Shown here: piece by piece, positions 41,010 through 49,609 of the stretch | How the letters are laid out: each line of letters opens with the position of its first letter | Position numbering within the stretch: position 1 is the stretch's first letter | Assembly: GCA_022778585.1 (NCBI GenBank) | Contig: JALFTI010000028.1 | Coordinates: 1-64,000, forward strand | Source of the DNA: Pygmaiobacter massiliensis | GTDB lineage: Bacteria; Bacillota; Clostridia; Oscillospirales; Ruminococcaceae | DNA: 64,000 nucleotides | Reading direction: 5' to 3' | Position numbers and translations under genes: made by a program | Notes under the pieces: model-generated | The model's input: only the letters and a program-made list of their open reading frames with translations | Told to the model about the DNA's origin: nothing | Database searches by the model: none

Positions 41010-42116
41010 ATGGAAAAAACGCAGCAGCAAAAAGCAGTCGATACGATTCGTGCCGCGCTTTTTTGCTTGCAGGATGAAGCATACCGGGATTTTCAATCAG
41101 CGCTGATGCCCACCGTTTCGAAGGAGCGGGTAATTGGGGTGCGCACTCCAAAACTGAGAAAGCTGGCAAAACAGTTTGGCGCAAGCTTGGATGCACCGCT
41201 TTTTTTGGAAAGCCTGCCCCATCAGTATTACGAAGAAAACAACCTGCATGGACTTTTGATTGGGCAGGAAAAGCAGTTTGACAAGGCCCTGGCCCGTGTA
41301 GATGCCTTTTTGCCTTTTGTGGACAACTGGGCTACCTGCGATATGCTTTCGCCGGGGGTGTTTGCTAAAAATTTGCCGGCGCTTTTGCCCCATATCCGCC
41401 GCTGGCTTCAAAGCGAACAGGTTTACACGGTGCGTTTTGCACTTAATATGCTTTTGCGCTATTATCTGGACGATGCCTTTCGGCCCGAGTATCTGGAATG
41501 GGCTGCCGCAGTGCGAAGGGAAGAATATTACCTGCAAATGATGGTGGCCTGGTATTTTGCCACTGCTTTGGCAAAACAGTACGACGCGGCGGTTATTTAC
41601 CTGCAGCAAGGGAAACTTCCTTTATGGGTACATAACAAAACCATTCAAAAAGCCCGCGAAAGCCGCCGCATTTCGCCCGCACAGAAAGAATACCTGAATA
41701 CCTTGCGAAAAAAACGCCCAAAACAGGGGAAAAACGCCATGCAGACCCGCCGCGAAGCAATTGATGCCTGCCTTTCTTTTCCCAATACCTGGGAAGACTA
41801 CCCGTTTGACGACCCAAACTGGACTGTTATGCGGCATGCGGACAATAAAAAATGCTTTGCTTTGATTTTTGAGCGCCAGGGTAAAATTTGGATGAATTTG
41901 AAAGCAGCGCCCCAGTGGGGGGAATTGTGGAAGCGCAGCTTTGCTGCGGTGGTGCCTGCCTACCATATGAATAAAACCCATTGGATTAGTGTGATATTGG
42001 ATGGCACTATTCCAGACCAGCAGCTTTTGCAGATGATAGAAGACAGTTTTCTGTTAACCCAAAAGAAAACAAGCAGGCCGCCCAAACCCTTACCCGGCAA
42101 AAAAAGCGCCCCATAG
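41010..42116 (+). CDS. DNA alkylation repair (AlkD-like) protein fused to an MmcQ/YjbR domain
   Basis: 368 residues in two domains. Residues 1-240 are the HEAT-like AlkD fold (IGVRTPKLRKLAKQFG, LPFVDNWATCDMLSPG, YLQMMVAWYFATALAKQYD), which removes alkylated bases. Residues about 250-355 are an MmcQ/YjbR (DUF419) domain (RREAIDACLSFPNTWEDYPFDDPNWTVMRH, AYHMNKTHWISVIL), a nucleic-acid-binding fold. The fusion is seen in some Clostridia. The ATG at 41010 follows GAAGGGAAC. It is 58 bases after the exonuclease. Confidence 0.9.
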   Translation: MEKTQQQKAVDTIRAALFCLQDEAYRDFQSALMPTVSKERVIGVRTPKLRKLAKQFGASLDAPLFLESLPHQYYEENNLHGLLIGQEKQFDKALARVDAFLPFVDNWATCDMLSPGVFAKNLPALLPHIRRWLQSEQVYTVRFALNMLLRYYLDDAFRPEYLEWAAAVRREEYYLQMMVAWYFATALAKQYDAAVIYLQQGKLPLWVHNKTIQKARESRRISPAQKEYLNTLRKKRPKQGKNAMQTRREAIDACLSFPNTWEDYPFDDPNWTVMRHADNKKCFALIFERQGKIWMNLKAAPQWGELWKRSFAAVVPAYHMNKTHWISVILDGTIPDQQLLQMIEDSFLLTQKKTSRPPKPLPGKKSAP

Positions 42117-42127
42117 GGGCGCTTTTT
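42100..42127 (+). terminator. Terminator after the AlkD-YjbR gene
   Basis: AAAAAGCGCCCC ATA GGGGCGCTTTTT, overlapping the last codons of the gene. Confidence 0.85.
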
Positions 42128-42287
42128 ATTGTTTTGTCTAATAAAATAGATAAAAATAGCAAATAAGCGTAAATCCTTCTTTTAGAGTAGGAATTATGCC
42201 GCCTGCGTGCAAGTTTTGCCGCATGAAGCAAAGAAATGTAAAAAACTTTGAAAGATGTTTTTGAAAGCGTTTGGTTTGCTTTTAGGC
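42128..42287. other. Intergenic, no gene recognised
   Basis: A/T-rich spacer between convergent genes. Confidence 0.45.
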
Positions 42288-42327
42288 AAAAAAGCAGCCC
42301 TGCGGCTAAATGCCCAGGGCTGCTTTG
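42288..42327 (-). terminator. Terminator of the ornithine cyclodeaminase-like gene
   Basis: AAGCAGCCCTG and CAGGGCTGCTT pair; the T run is on the minus strand, about 100 bases after the stop. Confidence 0.75.
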
Positions 42328-42431
42328 TGTTTAAAAAGGTTCCGGTGGCAGCACTGCAAAAATTTGCTGCCCACCCAAAGGGCATTGGACGCACGCTTAA
42401 AAAAACGCCCTTTATGCTTTGGGGCAAACCA

Positions 42432-43445
42432 TTACCCCCAATAGGGCAGCACCATGCCAACCCCTTTTTCCAGGGCTTTGCGGTACAGCCGGGTGCCTAC
42501 TGCAATATCTTCGGCGCCCATGCCCACCGCGTTAAAGTAAATGTATTCCTTGTCAGACTCACGGCCGGGCTTTTTTCCGGAGATAATGTCGCCAATATCT
42601 GCATAGATGCGGCTGTCCGGCAGAAGACCCTTGGCCCCCATAACGGCAGCAGTGCTGCCCTGGCGATGCAGTACATCCCGCCATACATCAAATACTATTT
42701 TGTCGGCCTTCAGAATGGTGCCGTAGGTGCACTCGTTGCCGCCAATATGCACATAGGTGCAGCCGGGGCTTACCCAGTCGCTGTGCAAAATCGGTTCGGA
42801 CGCTACCGTTGCGGTAATTACCACATCTGCTTTCTGGCAAACCGGCTTGGGGTCAGTTACAGCGGTAACCGAAACGCCCAGCTTCTCGCTCATTTCCCGG
42901 GCAAAGGCTTCGGCTTTTTCGGTGAACGGGTCGTATACATAGCACTCGGTCAGGCTGGGGCGCACACAGCAGGCCGCTTCCAGCTGGGTGCGGCTTTGTA
43001 CACCGGCACCAAACACCAAAAGTACCTTGCTGTCCGGCTTGGAAAGGTATTTTACCGCTACACCGCCGGCAGCCCCGGTGCGCATGGCACTGATGGAGGT
43101 GCCGTCCATAATGCAGACCGGCAGCTTGGTAACAGGGTCGTTTAAAATGGTGAGCGCGCTGGCGCGGGGCAGGCCGTGGTTTACATTGTCGGGGTTGGAG
43201 CCAATCCACTTGACCCCAGCCATATTTACCTCGCCCCCCAGGTAGGCAGGCATGGCGTTAATGCGGTTTTGGCTGCCATACTTTTCCACCGGCCACTCCA
43301 TGGCAACCTTGAACGGGGTAAGAGAGTCTTCTCCTGCTGCCAGTGAAAAGGTCATTTCCACATCCCGAATGGTGGCGGCCATGTCGTCCACTCCAAGCTC
43401 GTGCAGGTCCTTATCCTGCAAATACAAAATGGTGTGCTTTTCCAT
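42432..43445 (-). CDS. Ornithine cyclodeaminase/mu-crystallin family protein
   Basis: 337 residues. Substrate-binding N-terminal part with RINAMPAYLGGEVNMAGVKWIGSNPDN and MDGTSISAMRTGAAGGVAVKYL; the NAD-binding motif is VFGAGVQSRTQLEA (GxGxQ). Family members include ornithine cyclodeaminase, alanine dehydrogenase, tyramine/octopine-type and ketimine reductases, so the reaction is not fixed. The ATG at 43445 follows GAGAGGAGCGAAGAAAA. It is divergent from the lactate permease operon with a 245-base space. Confidence 0.88.
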   Translation of the reverse strand: MEKHTILYLQDKDLHELGVDDMAATIRDVEMTFSLAAGEDSLTPFKVAMEWPVEKYGSQNRINAMPAYLGGEVNMAGVKWIGSNPDNVNHGLPRASALTILNDPVTKLPVCIMDGTSISAMRTGAAGGVAVKYLSKPDSKVLLVFGAGVQSRTQLEAACCVRPSLTECYVYDPFTEKAEAFAREMSEKLGVSVTAVTDPKPVCQKADVVITATVASEPILHSDWVSPGCTYVHIGGNECTYGTILKADKIVFDVWRDVLHRQGSTAAVMGAKGLLPDSRIYADIGDIISGKKPGRESDKEYIYFNAVGMGAEDIAVGTRLYRKALEKGVGMVLPYWG

Positions 43446-43542
43446 TTTTCTTCGCTCCTCTCTTAAGCTGCAAAGGCACAAGCGGCAGTTTTGCCGCTGG
43501 CCGGTGCCGGTGGGTGGGAATAAAATTCATTCCATAGTCTTT

Positions 43543-43548
43543 ATTGTA
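43543..43548 (-). promoter_or_regulatory. -10 element of the ornithine cyclodeaminase-like gene
   Basis: TGATACAAT on the minus strand gives an extended -10, about 100 bases before the start. No strong -35. Confidence 0.4.
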
Positions 43549-43689
43549 TCACAACCAAATAGAACAAAGTACACAAAAATGTTGCTGAAAAGTTAGTTTA
43601 GTGCCACGCAAATCAACAAAAATACTTGGCTTTCAAACAAAAATGGTCAAAATATTATTAAAAAATGAATATTGTTTAAAAAAAAATAC

Positions 43690-43718
43690 TTGACATTTGA
43701 ACCGCGGTTTTTTATACT
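43690..43718 (+). promoter_or_regulatory. Promoter of the lactate permease operon with palindrome in spacer
   Basis: TTGACA (43690-43695), 17 bases, TATACT (43713-43718). A perfect palindrome AACCGCGGTT (43700-43709) sits in the spacer and is a likely repressor site; a LacI-type operator with central CG is one option. Confidence 0.75.
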
Positions 43719-43766
43719 GCAAAGTAACAAAGCAAACCCTAAGCGGGCAGAAAGGAGCACAAACCC

Positions 43767-44111
43767 ATGACCGTACAGATGGCACACACCAATAGCCGGG
43801 CTGTTGCAGCTACTGTAGCGGCTGTTTTCGGTTGCGCATCTGCCAAGGTTATGTGCGCTTGTGCTGCCAGCGCAAATACTGCCGCTTGTGTTATAGCTGT
43901 TTTGGACGCCGCTTTGCGGGCGTCCTTTTTTGTTGCATTTTTTGGCCTGGCGGGCATTATTTTGCTGTGCGCGCTGGTACGCCTGCTGGTTTTGATTCAT
44001 TTGATTAGCTTGATTAGCCTGATTAGCTTGATTAGCCTGCTGGGGCTGATTTTGATTTTGCCCGTTTATAAAACATACCGTCTAAAAGTGCAGCGCGCTG
44101 CTTTCGTGTAG
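43767..44111 (+). CDS. Leader ORF upstream of the lactate permease, Ala-rich then hydrophobic
   Basis: An ATG at 43767 preceded by AAAGGAGCACAAACCC starts a frame of 114 codons. Residues 1-52 (MTVQMAHTNSRAVAATVAAV and onward) hold about 20 Ala and several Cys and Val. An intrinsic terminator hairpin lies within the frame (43904-43932). After it the frame is hydrophobic and includes a LIS repeat from a 9-base tandem TTGATTAGC array (43992-44036). It could be a regulatory leader peptide or a small membrane protein. The promoter and ribosome site are strong; the biological identity is not recognised. Confidence 0.5.
   Translation: MTVQMAHTNSRAVAATVAAVFGCASAKVMCACAASANTAACVIAVLDAALRASFFVAFFGLAGIILLCALVRLLVLIHLISLISLISLISLLGLILILPVYKTYRLKVQRAAFV
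43904..43932 (+). terminator. Attenuator-like terminator inside the leader ORF
   Basis: GGACGCC and GGCGTCC around GCTTTGCG, followed by seven T. It lies 275 bases before the permease gene. Confidence 0.8.
43992..44036 (+). repeat. 9-bp tandem repeat TTGATTAGC
   Basis: Five units of nine bases (first TTGATTCAT, then TTGATTAGC or CTGATTAGC), encoding repeated Leu-Ile-Ser in the leader frame. Confidence 0.85.
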
Positions 44112-44127
44112 CTTGTAAAGGGATACA

Positions 44128-44164
44128 GGAAAGGGCCCCGCCTTCGGACGGGGCCCTTTCCTTT
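44128..44164 (+). terminator. Second hairpin in the lactate permease leader
   Basis: GGAAAGGGCCCCG and CGGGGCCCTTTCC around CCTTCGGA, then TTTT. A very stable stem 45 bases before the permease ATG. Confidence 0.75.
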
Positions 44165-44206
44165 TGATATGTCCGCAATTTTTGTGAGGAAGAGAGGAAT
44201 TGTGAT

Positions 44207-45748
44207 ATGGGTTTTGTGAATTTTGTGCTTGCCATCAGTCCCATCGCCATGGTGATGGTGGGCATTCTGGCTTTTAAAAAGCCAGCTATGAAGGTGGCAC
44301 CGTTGGCGCTTGTGTGGACCTTGCTTTTGGCCTTCACCTACTTTAATGTGACGGGCCTTACCTTCCAGGAAAATGTGGTGGTCATGGATGGCTTAATCTG
44401 GAAGGGGATTAAGGAAGGCTTTAAAATTGTGCTGATGGTATTTGGCGCGTTCGTCATTTTGAATACTCTGAAAACCACCGGTGCCATTGACGATGTGAAG
44501 AACACGGTGGCCAATATCAGCGGCGTGGATCGGCGGGTTCAGCTGGTTGTGGTGGGCATTCTGGTTCCCATTTTTCTGGAAGGCGCAGCCGGTGCAGGCG
44601 CTCCGGCTGCCATTGCAGCGCCGTTTTTGGTGGCGCTGGGTTTTAACCCCATTACTGCCATTGCAGTGGCACTTTTGGGCGACGCAACCCCTTGCTCCTG
44701 GGGCGGCGCTGGTCTGACCACCATTTCGGGCGGTGCTTCGCTGGTGGAAGCAGGCCTTTCCACCGCGGCGGCAAACTCTGCCTTGGTGGGCCGGTTCCAT
44801 ATGTTTGGTGTTATGGTGGTTCTGTTTTTGGCTGTGGGCATTGCGTTTGGCCGCAAGGGCTTTAAAAACATTCTTCCCTATTTGTTCTATGCTGGCATTA
44901 CTACCGGCGGCGTTATGTTCTTTTTGTCCAACTTTGTGGGTCCGGAAGTCACCTCCATGGGCACCGGCCTCATCTCCATTCTGCTTACCGTGCTGTATGT
45001 AAAGGTTGTTCCCATCAAAACGCCGGAAGAGTTCCGCTATGAAAAGCCCAAAACCAAGCCCAAGTACAGCGCTTTCCGTGCTTTGTCGCCCTACATTTAC
45101 ATGTTGGTGCTGCTGCCGGCAGTGCGCTACGGGGTACCTGCTTTTGTGGAAAATGGCTTTGCCCTTATGTGCACCTTTGGTTACATTGTTTGGGTGGATG
45201 TGGTTATTCTCATCTGCGGTCTGCTGGGCGCTTTGACGTTGGGGGTCAAATGGAGCGAGATGGGAGACATCTGCTCGAACACTATTAAGGGTGTTATGCC
45301 GGTTATGGTAACCATGGGTTCGCTGCTGGTAGTTTCGTACCTCATGCAGTCCGGCACCACCGGCATGATGAGCCTGGTGGCAAACGATATTGCTGGTCTG
45401 GCACAGGGTTTCTACCCGGCAGCGGCGGTCGTGATCGGCGGCTTGGGGTCCTTCATCACCGGTACCGGTCTGGGTTCCAACATTATGTTTGCCAGCATGC
45501 ATACCGAAGCCGCCTTGTCGCTGGGCATTAACCCCATCACGGTATTTGCCGGCCAGAACGCGGCTGCCTCGCTGGGCAACCTGATCTGCCCCAACAATAC
45601 GGTTGCCGCCTGCGCCACTGTGGAACAGATTGGCAACGAAAGCAAGGTTATGAAAAAGACCCTGCCTGCCTTTGCTGTGCTGCTGGTTTTGTACATGGTA
45701 TTGGCTATGGTGTATACCTTTGTGCTGTTTGCAAACTTTACGGCTTAA
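44207..45748 (+). CDS. L-lactate permease family transporter (LctP)
   Basis: 513 residues, 12-14 membrane segments. LctP-type motifs: LIWKGIKEGFKIVLMVFGAFVILNTLKTTGAID, FLEGAAGAGAPAAIAAPFLVALGFNP, and SFITGTGLGSNIMFASMHTEAA near the end. The family imports lactate or glycolate with H+. The ATG at 44207 follows AAGAGAGGAATTGTGAT. It pairs with a 2-hydroxyacid dehydrogenase downstream. Transport of a longer 2-hydroxyacid is possible given that partner. Confidence 0.9.
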   Translation: MGFVNFVLAISPIAMVMVGILAFKKPAMKVAPLALVWTLLLAFTYFNVTGLTFQENVVVMDGLIWKGIKEGFKIVLMVFGAFVILNTLKTTGAIDDVKNTVANISGVDRRVQLVVVGILVPIFLEGAAGAGAPAAIAAPFLVALGFNPITAIAVALLGDATPCSWGGAGLTTISGGASLVEAGLSTAAANSALVGRFHMFGVMVVLFLAVGIAFGRKGFKNILPYLFYAGITTGGVMFFLSNFVGPEVTSMGTGLISILLTVLYVKVVPIKTPEEFRYEKPKTKPKYSAFRALSPYIYMLVLLPAVRYGVPAFVENGFALMCTFGYIVWVDVVILICGLLGALTLGVKWSEMGDICSNTIKGVMPVMVTMGSLLVVSYLMQSGTTGMMSLVANDIAGLAQGFYPAAAVVIGGLGSFITGTGLGSNIMFASMHTEAALSLGINPITVFAGQNAAASLGNLICPNNTVAACATVEQIGNESKVMKKTLPAFAVLLVLYMVLAMVYTFVLFANFTA

Positions 45749-45891
45749 GAAAAACGGCACAGCAGAGCTTTTAAAAAGCAAAACGCGGCGGCCGACAGGG
45801 CCGACCCAGCGCTTGCAATTTGCAAAAAAAAGCTTTAAAATTATAAGCTGGTTTTAAAAAGTACGATAACATTTAAAAGGAGTTGCAACCT

Positions 45892-46836
45892 ATGAAAACC
45901 AGAAAAGTTGGTGTAATCGGTTTGGGCCATGTGGGAGCCCATGTGGCGTACAGTTTGGCCGTTCAGGGCATTGCGGATGAACTGGTGCTGGTGGACCAGA
46001 AAGCGCAGAAGGTGGAAAGCGAGCGCCAGGACCTGGCTGACAGCGTAGCCTATCTGCCCCACCGGGTGAAAATTTCGGTAGGGGACTTTGCGGACCTGGC
46101 CGACTGCGATGTGGTGGTAAACAGTGTGGGCAAAATTGAACTGCTGGAAACCCACGACCGTCTCAGCGAAATGGACTTTACCATTGCCGCAGTGCGCAGC
46201 TATGCCGAAAAAATTAAGGCCAGCGGCTTTAACGGCATTTTAATCAATATTACAAACCCCTGCGACATTGTCACCCGGGAACTGGCCTTAATGCTGGGCC
46301 TGCCCAAAGGTCATGTATTCGGCACCGGCACCGGCCTGGACACCTCGCGGCTTTTGTCGGCTTTGAACCGGCAGACCGGTGTGGACCACAAGTCCATCAC
46401 CGCTTATATGATGGGCGAGCACGGTGCGCTGCAGTTTGCACCCTGGTCCTGCGTGTCCTTCCGCGGCATGCCGCTGGACGAGTGGGCCAAAACCGATGAG
46501 AAATTCCGGTTTGACCGGGACGCTCTGCAGAAGGAATCCATTGGCGGCGGCTGGGTTACCTATACCGGTAAGCAGTGCACCGAGTACGGCATTGCCACCA
46601 CCGCGGCCCGTATGGTACACATTGTTCTGCACGACGAAAAGGTTATTATGCCGGCCAGCATGGAGCTTTGCGGCGAATATGGCGAAAGCGGTCTGTTTGC
46701 CGGCGTGCCCTGCCTGATTGGTAAAGACGGTGTGGAAAAGGTGATTGAACTGCCCCTTACCGCAGAAGAGCGGCAGAAGTTCCACGATTGCTGCGAGGGC
46801 ATCCGCAAAAATATGGAACATTTGAAGGATATTTGA
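45892..46836 (+). CDS. L-2-hydroxyacid dehydrogenase, L-lactate/L-2-hydroxyisocaproate type
   Basis: 314 residues. NAD site VGVIGLGHVGAHVAYSLA, catalytic His in MMGEHGALQFAPWS, and substrate Arg in TGTGLDTSRLLSAL. The active-site loop VGKIELLETHDRLSEMDFT and the GEHGxxQF-WS stretch look closer to L-2-hydroxyisocaproate dehydrogenase than to classic Ldh (which has a GAPQKPGETR-type loop). It interconverts 2-oxo and 2-hydroxy acids. The ATG at 45892 follows AAAAGGAGTTGCAACCT. It is 143 bases after the permease. Confidence 0.87.
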   Translation: MKTRKVGVIGLGHVGAHVAYSLAVQGIADELVLVDQKAQKVESERQDLADSVAYLPHRVKISVGDFADLADCDVVVNSVGKIELLETHDRLSEMDFTIAAVRSYAEKIKASGFNGILINITNPCDIVTRELALMLGLPKGHVFGTGTGLDTSRLLSALNRQTGVDHKSITAYMMGEHGALQFAPWSCVSFRGMPLDEWAKTDEKFRFDRDALQKESIGGGWVTYTGKQCTEYGIATTAARMVHIVLHDEKVIMPASMELCGEYGESGLFAGVPCLIGKDGVEKVIELPLTAEERQKFHDCCEGIRKNMEHLKDI

Positions 46837-46860
46837 TCCAATACCATAAAAAGGACTATA

Positions 46861-46894
46861 AAAAGGCCGGGCGCTTTGGCGCCCGGCCTTTTTT
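46861..46894. terminator. Terminator between convergent genes
   Basis: AAAAGGCCGGGCGC TTTG GCGCCCGGCCTTTTTT; usable from both sides. Confidence 0.9.
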
Positions 46895-46961
46895 GCTTTT
46901 GCACTTTTTTCGGCGGCAAACACCGCCAAAAGCAGAATTTACAGGGTTAAAGAAGGTTTTT

Positions 46962-49523
46962 CTAGCCCATTTCGGTTTGTTCCAAAAACTGGCGGATGGC
47001 CTGCTGAGCAGCCTGTACCTCCTGCAAAAACAGGCTGGCCGGCAGTCGCATGGCACCATGGCCCAAAATAATCAGCTGTTCCATTCCGTCCGAAGTGGCT
47101 ACCCGCACCCGGTATTTTCCGCCAATTTGGTGGGTGACCTTCTCAATATACATATCGGCGGTTTCGGCCTCCTTGGTGTAAACCACATCAATATTATGGT
47201 GGTGTTCCACCTGGCCGGGGTTTCCCTTTACCTTGTAGGCATCGAACACTAAAATTAAGCGGCAGCGGCGAAAGCCCTGGTAATTGCACAAAATATCAAT
47301 CAGCCGGCTGCGGGCTGCTTCCAGGTCATCGGCGGCTAGCTTGGCCAGTTCTTCCCAGGCAAAAATAATATTGTAGCCGTCCACCAGCAGGTATTCTTCG
47401 CTTTCCGGCTGGGTAAAAGCGGGCGGCTGGCTTGGGGCAGTGCGCAGCGCATCGGGCTTTTTGCGGCGAATTGGTCCATAGGTGCGCTCAAAAATTCGAA
47501 TCAGTTCTTCATCTGCGGCAAACCCTTCCAGCCCTTTGGCTGAAGAAGGGCTGGGGGCGGGCACATCCTGCTGCAGGGCGGTTTTGCTATTCCAGCCGGT
47601 TTTAATATGGGCCATGGCGGGCACCTGGTCCCAGCGCACAGGATGGCCCGCTCCATGGCTGCAAAAAACCGAATCGGCGGTGTTTTCTGGGTCTGCGTCC
47701 GGGTCATAGCCAATCTGCTCTATTACCTTTTGCGCTTCGCGGCAGGGTTTATAGCCATTTGGCGTGCAGGAAAGCTGCCCTTTGCCGCGGCTGTACTGGG
47801 CCAGGGTAAGCGCATAGCCCGCTATAGCGGCGGCGCTTACTTCGCCGGTGATCACCGCTTCGCTGCCGGTTTGGTCCGGTGGTCCATATTCGGCTCCCAT
47901 CTGGGTCAAATCATTCATGGCGCGGCCAAGCTGTTCGGCGCCAAGGCGAAGGGTAAACCGGTACCAGGGTTCCAGCAAAACCGATTGGGCACTGCGCAGC
48001 CCCTGGCGCAGTGCGCGGTAGGTGGCCTGCCGAAAATCTCCTCCTTCGGTATGCTTCAGGTGCGCTTTGCCGGCAATCAGCGTAATTTTCAGGTCGGTAA
48101 TGGGAGACCCGGTGAGCACTCCCACATGTTCCTTCTCTGCCAGGTGGCTTAACACCAGCTTCTGCCAGTTGCTGCTCAACTGGTCCGGCGGACAGTCTGC
48201 GGCAAACTGCAGCCCGCTGCCGGGTTTAAGCGGCTCCAAAAGCAGGTGAACCTCGGCATAGTGGCGCAGCGGTTCAAAATGGCCAATGCCTTCCACCGGG
48301 CTGGCAATGGTTTCCCGGTACAAAATTTTCCCCGGTCCAAATGTAACCGAAAGCCCAAACCGGTCTTTCAAAAGGCGCATCAATACCTGCAGCTGTACCT
48401 CTCCCATCACCTGCAGGGTAAGGGTGCCGTTCGGCTGGTTGGCAAAGTGCAGCTGCGGCTCCTCCTGGGAAAGGCATTGCAGCGCAGCGCGCAGGGCGGG
48501 CAGCTCGCCGCTGGCTTTTGGCAAAACTTCACAGCTCATTACCGGCAGCAAAACCGGCTTTGGCGCGTCAGCTTCAAAGCCAAGCCCCTGGCCGGCAAAG
48601 GTGTGGGCAAGGCCGGTTACGATACATATGGTGCCGGCTGTCACCCGGTCGGCACTGGTATAGCCGGGGCCGGAATACAGCCGGATCTGGTTGACCTTTT
48701 CTACCACTGCCTCGCCCTGGCGGCAGAGGGTTTTAAGCTGCTGGCGGGCCGAAAGCTCACCGCCGGTCACCTTCAAATGGGTTAGACGGGTTTGTTTTTC
48801 ATCCTGACTGATTTTGTATACCCGCGCGCCGAAAGCCTGCGGCCAGGCAGGTTCAGGCGCAAAGCGGGAAAGCGCCTGCAAAAGCTCGCTAACCCCTTCC
48901 AATTTCAATGCCGAACCAAATAAACAGGGAAAAACGCTGCGCCTGCCCACCGCCTGTGCGATGGACTGGTCGGAAAGGCTCATGTCCCGAAACCATTCTT
49001 CCATTAGCGCTTCGTCACAGCTGGCCAACGCTTCGAAAAGCTGGTCAGCGGGGACTGTCATATCCACGCAGCCGGGCGAAAAACGCTGATTCAGCTGCTT
49101 TAGCAAGGCGCTTTTGCCGGCGTTTTCCAGGTCCATTTTATTAACAAAAATAAAAACCGGTACCCGGTACTGCGCAAGCAGTCGCCATAAAGTTTCGGTA
49201 TGGCTTTGTACGCCATCGGTGCCGCTTACCACCAAAATGGCACAGTCCAGCACCTGCAGGGTGCGCTCGGCTTCGGCCGAAAAATCCAAATGTCCCGGGG
49301 TGTCCAGCAGGGTGACCGAAAGGCTTGGGGTAGAAAAGCGGGCCTGTTTGGAAAAAATGGTAATGCCCCGCTCCCGCTCCAGCTGGGAAGAGTCCAGCAG
49401 GGTGTCGCCGTGGTCCACTCTGCCCAGCCGGCGCAGCGTTCCAGCCTGGTAAAGCAGCGCTTCTGAAAGGGTGGTTTTGCCTGCATCCACGTGGGCCAGT
49501 ATGCCCACAGCCAGTTGTTTCAA
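46962..49523 (-). CDS. TetM/EF-G-like translational GTPase fused to a Rae1/YacP-type NYN nuclease
   Basis: About 853 residues. The N-terminal 640 form a ribosomal-protection-type GTPase: G1 AHVDAGKTT, switch RERGITI, G3 DTPGH, G4 NKMD, then EF-G domains II to V. A TetM-type loop is not conserved, so tetracycline resistance is not implied. After a linker (640-710), residues 712-853 are a NYN/PIN-like domain: LLVDGYNIIFAWEEL, LILVFDAYKVKG, VVYTKEAETADMYIEK, VRVATSDGMEQ. This matches B. subtilis YacP/Rae1, an endonuclease that cuts mRNA in the ribosomal A site. The TTG at 49523 (GGGAGG upstream) gives MKQLAVGILAHVDAGKTT; TTG 49526 is equal. Monocistronic. Confidence 0.9.
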   Translation of the reverse strand: MKQLAVGILAHVDAGKTTLSEALLYQAGTLRRLGRVDHGDTLLDSSQLERERGITIFSKQARFSTPSLSVTLLDTPGHLDFSAEAERTLQVLDCAILVVSGTDGVQSHTETLWRLLAQYRVPVFIFVNKMDLENAGKSALLKQLNQRFSPGCVDMTVPADQLFEALASCDEALMEEWFRDMSLSDQSIAQAVGRRSVFPCLFGSALKLEGVSELLQALSRFAPEPAWPQAFGARVYKISQDEKQTRLTHLKVTGGELSARQQLKTLCRQGEAVVEKVNQIRLYSGPGYTSADRVTAGTICIVTGLAHTFAGQGLGFEADAPKPVLLPVMSCEVLPKASGELPALRAALQCLSQEEPQLHFANQPNGTLTLQVMGEVQLQVLMRLLKDRFGLSVTFGPGKILYRETIASPVEGIGHFEPLRHYAEVHLLLEPLKPGSGLQFAADCPPDQLSSNWQKLVLSHLAEKEHVGVLTGSPITDLKITLIAGKAHLKHTEGGDFRQATYRALRQGLRSAQSVLLEPWYRFTLRLGAEQLGRAMNDLTQMGAEYGPPDQTGSEAVITGEVSAAAIAGYALTLAQYSRGKGQLSCTPNGYKPCREAQKVIEQIGYDPDADPENTADSVFCSHGAGHPVRWDQVPAMAHIKTGWNSKTALQQDVPAPSPSSAKGLEGFAADEELIRIFERTYGPIRRKKPDALRTAPSQPPAFTQPESEEYLLVDGYNIIFAWEELAKLAADDLEAARSRLIDILCNYQGFRRCRLILVFDAYKVKGNPGQVEHHHNIDVVYTKEAETADMYIEKVTHQIGGKYRVRVATSDGMEQLIILGHGAMRLPASLFLQEVQAAQQAIRQFLEQTEMG

Positions 49524-49609
49524 CAATCTCGTCCTCCCAAAAACAGGCACGGCCTTTGGGGCCGTGCTTGCTTTTTTTATTTTTACATGTTGTGGTCGCA
49601 GTCCTCGTT

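Noticed and set aside
43992-44036. Short tandem repeat as a CRISPR array
   Set aside because: Nine-base contiguous repeats without spacers, within an open frame; not a CRISPR.
44393-45781. Minus-strand frame of 462 codons over the lactate permease
   Set aside because: Antisense shadow of a clear transporter.
46962-49523. Tetracycline resistance gene tet(M)-like
   Set aside because: The fold is related, but the TetM-type C-terminal and domain IV loops are not recognisable and an NYN nuclease follows, so a resistance call is not supported.
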